From Bacteroidota bacterium (GTDB taxonomy: Bacteria > Bacteroidota > Bacteroidia > Flavobacteriales > Weeksellaceae): a DNA stretch of 10,032 nt. Made by a program: the position numbers and the translations under genes. The stretch lies in contig JAEZWE010000135.1 of NCBI GenBank assembly GCA_023420435.1, forward strand, positions 1-10,032, written 5' to 3'. Shown one piece after another: positions 8,101 to 10,032 of the stretch (positions are counted from its first letter, which is position 1; each line of letters starts with the position of its first letter). The notes beneath the pieces are model-generated. The model did no database searches. It saw nothing but the letters and a program-made list of their open reading frames with translations, and was not told the DNA's origin.

Positions 8101-8386
8101 CAAAAGTAACGCCACGAATAATAGAACCTTTGGAATTAAGGTCTCCCAAAAGTCTTTGTCGGTCGTTTTTTACCAAAACGGCTTCATCAATTATGAGCTT
8201 GTTTCCGAGTTTTACAAAATCCAAAGTATCGCGGGTAAAAAAATCTTTTTCGATATTGGCAGCGATTACGGAGTCTTTTTTGGTGGAATCTTTTGGAAGG
8301 TTGGGGTTTTTCCATGTGAAAATTTGGGAGTTTGTAAGACAACACCCGAAAAAAAACAAAATGTGGAAAACTATTTTTCTGAACAA
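5153..8386 (-). CDS. Large outer-membrane beta-barrel protein, function unknown
   Basis: The protein has 1077 residues. Residues 1-20 form a signal peptide (hydrophobic FHILFFFGCCL, cleavage near TNS|QIF). GSIIRGVTFGNN (87-98), ISDHNLPIQADGYTQTLEEFDK (125-146) and a module around 239-272 (GSEQVFIDGILMKRG, then DYIINYNTGELTFTSF) resemble large Bacteroidota surface proteins, perhaps SprA-like, judged from memory. The rest alternates polar and aromatic/hydrophobic residues as in barrel strands, and ends VKASF with a C-terminal Phe, as outer-membrane barrels do. DYNRDGIQQLDE at 770-781 matches the ligand pattern of an EF-hand/dockerin-type calcium loop. The start appears to be TTG at 8386: no ATG or GTG occurs between it and the in-frame stop at 8425-8423, and it gives a well-formed signal peptide. 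Role is unknown; transport or surface assembly would be guesses. Confidence 0.85.
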   Translation of the reverse strand: MFRKIVFHILFFFGCCLTNSQIFTWKNPNLPKDSTKKDSVIAANIEKDFFTRDTLDFVKLGNKLIIDEAVLVKNDRQRLLGDLNSKGSIIRGVTFGNNQGSSVQSSMDLQITGKLSEDVSVLASISDHNLPIQADGYTQTLEEFDKIYLQLNIKEKSIIRAGHLDLVDENTFFGKYQRRSMGLQFQTNFGKQNKTFIDVSAGIARSEFHRIRFQGIEGNQGPYRLTGRNGENFITIISGSEQVFIDGILMKRGENLDYIINYNTGELTFTSFRPIFQQNFITVSYNYTNRNYSRYLFTGGIRHEREKFRTGFNWFMENDNKNAPLALNLSEEDQLVLVNAGNNAELMYAPSGTVSEYDVNKILYRLVANPNGNFYEFSTDQTQTLYQVAFTYFGAGLGDYTLKQTTNNGRVFEFVGANSGDYRAVRKLPAPQKSQVFSYNAEYLLNEGKIGTDFSFSNYDVNLFSSRDSNENLGYAGRIFGNKTFTKNNWKGTPSFEFQHISSQFHILDRINNVEFARDFNLTQEFSGRTQNRFIFSFLNQWKNLSFLNYRLNYLDEKAFYKGLKNDLDFGWLSGKFNTKGNFSYLDTKSDSQDTKFIRSGVVSEYQGKKGSWAVGGSLEHNVKKFNETNLFDVTSFSWKEIFAQKRIGDSARTKLLTKVYFRSNDSIRDNSLQKMNNILGLMAESQIIKTEKTTLNALVHYRKFYYESQFVEANQNRDFVVGNILYNQQLFKNGMRLQAFYELGNGQEAQREFQYLKVTDGQGVYKWTDYNRDGIQQLDEFEIAEYADLAQYIRVYTNTVNYVPSNKNKLQLALFVNPAVIFNSENAFLKRWNFNISLNSQNAFYKKDKVLILNPFEKNSDQILKNQNILATAQFNPTDKSGWNGNYRFINNQNLINANFSNEENAQTSNFLNIGYWFNKDFRVDWENSVHHIENSSQLFSTRDYILNNFETKPKATYKFTDAIQAELSSAFRQKDRADGEELLKTFDVTGSLQWDRKKTSIRGSFSFIDNKFGGNSFSIVGNQMLDGLKPGKNQVWSVFIQQAINSFIMLNINYEGRNSGERTIHIGSMQVKASF

Positions 8387-8535
8387 AATCTTCTGAAAAC
8401 CTTTGCTGTAAAAGTAACGAAATTATTCTGTGGAAATTATGGAAGGAATTAACATTAATTTAAAAGTTGTTTCTTTACCACACCAATTTAAAATTCGTAA
8501 ATTTGCCTCAAGAAAATTAATTTAAAATTTATATT
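8387..8535. other. Divergent promoter region, barrel gene / lamin-tail gene
   Basis: This gap separates two exported-protein genes transcribed apart. It holds the plus-strand -7 box at 8498-8505. On the minus strand only a weak TACTTTTA (8416-8409) could serve the barrel gene. A perfect 12-bp direct repeat, ATTAATTTAAAA, occurs at 8454-8465 and 8516-8527, flanking the plus-strand promoter. Confidence 0.55.
8498..8505 (+). promoter_or_regulatory. -7 promoter element TAAATTTG for the lamin-tail gene
   Basis: A perfect match to TAnnTTTG, followed by C, exactly like the element before the EEP gene. The -33 region is weak (TTTA at 8474-8477, 20 nt upstream). The expected transcript would carry a leader of about 25 nt with no Shine-Dalgarno sequence. 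Confidence 0.6.
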
Positions 8536-9396
8536 ATGAAAAAAATCTTTACAATTTTAGGGATGGTTGCTGTTTCTGCTACTGTTTCTGCACAGACACC
8601 TGTAATTACAATGATAGCTGATTGCGATTGTACAGGAGGAACACCAAAAGTATTGGAAATTTATGCAAAAGGAACTGTTGATTTTACACAATATACTTTG
8701 CAAAACCAGACAAATGCGAATACAACTTGGGGAACTTCAGCTACTACAAGTCTTTCATTAAGTTCTTTGGGAACATTAACAAATACTTTCGTATATGTTT
8801 ATTATGATAGTACTTATGATAATTTTTTCACAGAATTTCCTACCGCAATTCCTGCTCAGAGTATTGAACACCAAACTATGAATTTAAATGGAGATGATAG
8901 AGTAAGAATAATTAATACATCAACTCAAGCAGTTATTGACCAATGGGGAGTTTCTGATATTGATGGATCAGGTACAACTTGGGAAACTACAGATAGCTAT
9001 GCAAGAAGAAACAATAGTACAGGTCCTGACGGAGGTTTCACGCAAGCTAACTGGACGATTGCACCTTTAGCCTCTTTAGATGGGCAAGGTTTGTGTCAAA
9101 GCGGAACAGCTTTTGGAACTCTTACAGGAGCTGGAACATATCAAGCAGGTGCTCTTTCTGTTTCGGATATTACCTCTGTAAAATCAAACTTCGTTAGAAA
9201 CACCATGGTAAACAATGAAATCAACTTTGGAACTAAAGCAGACGTTAAAGTGTATAACATGAACGGACAAGTAGTAAGATCTGCTTCTGTTTCTGAAAAC
9301 AACAACCTTGAAGTTTCTGATCTTGCTCCGGGAATGTACATTGTTACAGGTACTGTTAACGGAGAGGCAGTTTCTCAAAAAATCTTGAAAAAATAA
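8536..9396 (+). CDS. Secreted lamin-tail-domain protein with T9SS type A sorting domain
   Basis: The protein has 286 residues. Residues 1-20 are a signal peptide ending SAQ. Residues about 25-180 look like a lamin tail domain: VLEIYAKGTVDFTQYTLQN (39-57), NGDDRVRIIN (118-127) and DQWGVSDIDGSGTTWE (135-150), the pattern seen in secreted bacterial LTD proteins. Residues about 213-286 form a type IX secretion C-terminal domain: VKVYNMNGQVVRS (237-249), LEVSDLAPGMYIV (258-270) and the basic end QKILKK. Export through Sec and then T9SS to the cell surface or medium is inferred. Cysteines 30, 32 and 187 could form a disulphide. Bacterial LTDs often accompany nucleases or peptidases, but here no enzymatic domain is present, so the role is probably binding or matrix. 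A promoter and a strong terminator indicate a single-gene transcript. Confidence 0.9.
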   Translation: MKKIFTILGMVAVSATVSAQTPVITMIADCDCTGGTPKVLEIYAKGTVDFTQYTLQNQTNANTTWGTSATTSLSLSSLGTLTNTFVYVYYDSTYDNFFTEFPTAIPAQSIEHQTMNLNGDDRVRIINTSTQAVIDQWGVSDIDGSGTTWETTDSYARRNNSTGPDGGFTQANWTIAPLASLDGQGLCQSGTAFGTLTGAGTYQAGALSVSDITSVKSNFVRNTMVNNEINFGTKADVKVYNMNGQVVRSASVSENNNLEVSDLAPGMYIVTGTVNGEAVSQKILKK

Positions 9397-9413
9397 GAAA
9401 ACCTTATTTCGAT

Positions 9414-9443
9414 AAAAAAACCACCGAACTTCGGTGGTTTTTT
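9414..9443 (+). terminator. Terminator after the lamin-tail gene
   Basis: CCACCG (9421-9426) pairs with CGGTGG (9432-9437) around AACTT. The stem is extended by seven A's before it (9414-9420) facing six T's after it (9438-9443). The A/T flanks make it potentially bidirectional. Confidence 0.88.
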
Positions 9444-9474
9444 GTTTTTTAGGAATATTGTCTTTATACTAGTT

Positions 9475-9606
9475 AATATCAATATCGAAATTAAGACGTA
9501 TGATTTATAAAACTCATCCGTATCATTTTCCAAATTCATACGCATCAATTCATGAAATGAAACGTACGAATTTAACCAAAGCTACGCATCAATTTTTTCA
9601 ACAAAA
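9475..9606. repeat. Iteron-like array: six units with exact 22-bp period
   Basis: Units begin at 9475, 9497, 9519, 9541, 9563 and 9585. Positions 1-10 of each follow CGYAYSAWTT: CGTATGATTT, CGTATCATTT, CGCATCAATT, CGTACGAATT and CGCATCAATT for units 2-6. Unit 1 is degenerate (AATATCAATA). Positions 4, 7, 9 and 16 are identical in all six units, while most of positions 11-22 vary and are AT-rich. CG is present in all five good units and otherwise rare in this gap. The array has no coding frame. It lies almost entirely between the two converging terminators; only its last four bases overlap the second one. Repeats of about 22 bp resemble replication iterons or arrays of protein sites on one DNA face. 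I do not recognise this one. Confidence 0.8.
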
Positions 9607-9625
9607 AAACAGTCCCAAAGAACTG
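9603..9625 (-). terminator. Terminator of the right-edge minus-strand gene
   Basis: On the minus strand, CAGTTC (9625-9620) pairs with GGACTG (9615-9610), with one T-G wobble, around TTTG. Seven T's follow (9609-9603). It is about 50 nt past the stop codon of the minus-strand gene. Confidence 0.75.
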
Positions 9626-9640
9626 CTCAAGAATATTTAA

Positions 9641-9675
9641 ATTCATAATTCATAACTAATCCCTAATCCCCAATC
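9641..9675. repeat. Degenerate 7-bp-period repeat reaching a stop codon
   Basis: Five consecutive heptamers read ATTCATA, ATTCATA, ACTAATC, CCTAATC and CCCAATC. The first two are identical; the last three share AATC at positions 4-7. The last heptamer includes two bases of the TGA stop codon of the minus-strand gene. Confidence 0.55.
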
Positions 9676-10032
9676 AATACCAACCTCTTCGCAAAGTATT
9701 CGCTACAGCGCCCAAATTAAATACCAAAGTAAAACGGATTCTTTCACCATAATCTTTAAAAGAAGGCTCAAAACCAAGTGAAGAATAAACAGGGAAATAA
9801 ATTTCTATAAAATCGGGAATCAAACGAAGTTTTACACCACTGTCCCAGATAAATTCTGCATTTTTTCCTTTGTTTTTATAAACACCGGCATCTCCATACA
9901 CATTAAACATTTTCCAAACGTGGGAATCTACATTTAAAGAAGTAATCCATTGGTTTGCTGTAGTTCCAACATAAGATTTGAAACCGCCATCTGCTAAAAT
10001 ATATTGTTGCGCCAAAATTCCCGAGGTTGCAC
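9674..10032 (-). CDS. C-terminal end of a barrel-type protein, possibly an M1-family metallopeptidase (partial)
   Basis: The frame is open from the right edge to TGA at 9676-9674, giving about 118 residues; the start lies outside. The sequence alternates polar and hydrophobic/aromatic residues (VWKMFNVYGDAGVYKNKG, FIWDSGVKLRLIPDFIEIYFPV, RIRFTLVFNLGAV) and ends in an aromatic (RRGWY), as expected for an outer-membrane beta-barrel or a similar beta-rich tail. From memory, IPDFIEIYFPV plus SLGFEPSFKDYGERIRFTLVFNLGA resembles the C-terminus of flavobacterial proteins annotated as M1-type (gluzincin) metallopeptidases, but no catalytic motif (HExxH) is in the window, so this is tentative. A codon-start TTG at 10015 is internal, since the frame continues upstream. 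A terminator follows at 9603-9625. Confidence 0.7.
   Translation of the reverse strand, partial: ATSGILAQQYILADGGFKSYVGTTANQWITSLNVDSHVWKMFNVYGDAGVYKNKGKNAEFIWDSGVKLRLIPDFIEIYFPVYSSLGFEPSFKDYGERIRFTLVFNLGAVANTLRRGWY

Noticed and set aside
8323..8386. Lipoprotein signal on the large barrel protein (FFGC)
   Set aside because: There is no Leu at the -3 position of a lipobox, two cysteines sit within the hydrophobic core, and a signal peptidase I site at TNS|Q fits a barrel protein better.
8003..8452. Plus-strand open frames (8003-8452, 8130-8396) opposite the barrel gene
   Set aside because: They are antisense to a well-supported signal peptide and N-terminal domain, have no recognisable domain, and lack a promoter of their own.
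9141..9378. Minus-strand open frames opposite the T9SS sorting domain
   Set aside because: They are shadows of the sorting-domain coding sequence, which is clearly the real frame.
9475..9606. CRISPR array
   Set aside because: Conserved cores are only about 10 bp with 12-bp spacers (22-bp period); CRISPR repeats and spacers are each usually over 20 bp, and no cas gene is nearby.
9655..9671. Telomere-like CTAATCCC repeats
   Set aside because: There are only about two imperfect copies and bacterial chromosomes of this group are circular; they are better described as part of the 7-bp periodic tract.

Overview
The window looks like chromosomal DNA from a low-GC member of the Bacteroidota, most likely a flavobacterium of the Chryseobacterium/Weeksellaceae type. 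The reasons are AT-rich codons, promoters of the TAnnTTTG type, no Shine-Dalgarno sequences before starts, a protein with a type IX secretion (T9SS) C-terminal sorting domain, a secreted GH13 enzyme and large outer-membrane barrel proteins. No rRNA, tRNA, insertion sequence, phage gene or CRISPR was seen.

Layout: (1) 1-1486, minus strand: N-terminal 495 residues of a secreted GH13 alpha-amylase-family protein, running off the left edge. (2) 1487-1755: AT-rich divergent intergenic region with a 24-bp tandem duplication and GTGATA boxes. (3) 1756-3208, plus strand: an endonuclease/exonuclease/phosphatase-fold protein and, 22 nt later, an Lrp/AsnC regulator, closed by a hairpin terminator. (4) 3300-4040, plus strand: deoxyribose-phosphate aldolase (deoC) with its own terminator. 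(5) 4090-5088, minus strand: DusB-type tRNA-dihydrouridine synthase, with a promoter almost touching its start codon. (6) 5153-8386, minus strand: a 1077-residue outer-membrane barrel protein of unknown function that appears to use a TTG start. (7) 8536-9396, plus strand: a small secreted lamin-tail-domain protein with a T9SS sorting domain, followed by a strong terminator. (8) 9674-10032, minus strand: the C-terminal end of an outer-membrane or barrel-containing protein, possibly an M1-type metallopeptidase.

Most genes are unrelated housekeeping or surface functions. Three (GH13, large barrel, lamin-tail protein) belong to the exported surface repertoire. deoC (deoxyribonucleotide salvage) lies just downstream of the nuclease-fold and regulator genes, but a terminator separates them.

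The most unusual element is non-coding. Between the two converging terminators at 9414-9443 and 9603-9625 lies an array with an exact 22-bp period (9475-9606). It has six units, each with a conserved core CGYAYSAWTT (the first unit degenerate) followed by a 12-bp unconserved AT-rich stretch. It resembles an iteron-like array of protein-binding sites, is neither CRISPR nor coding, and I do not recognise it as a named element.
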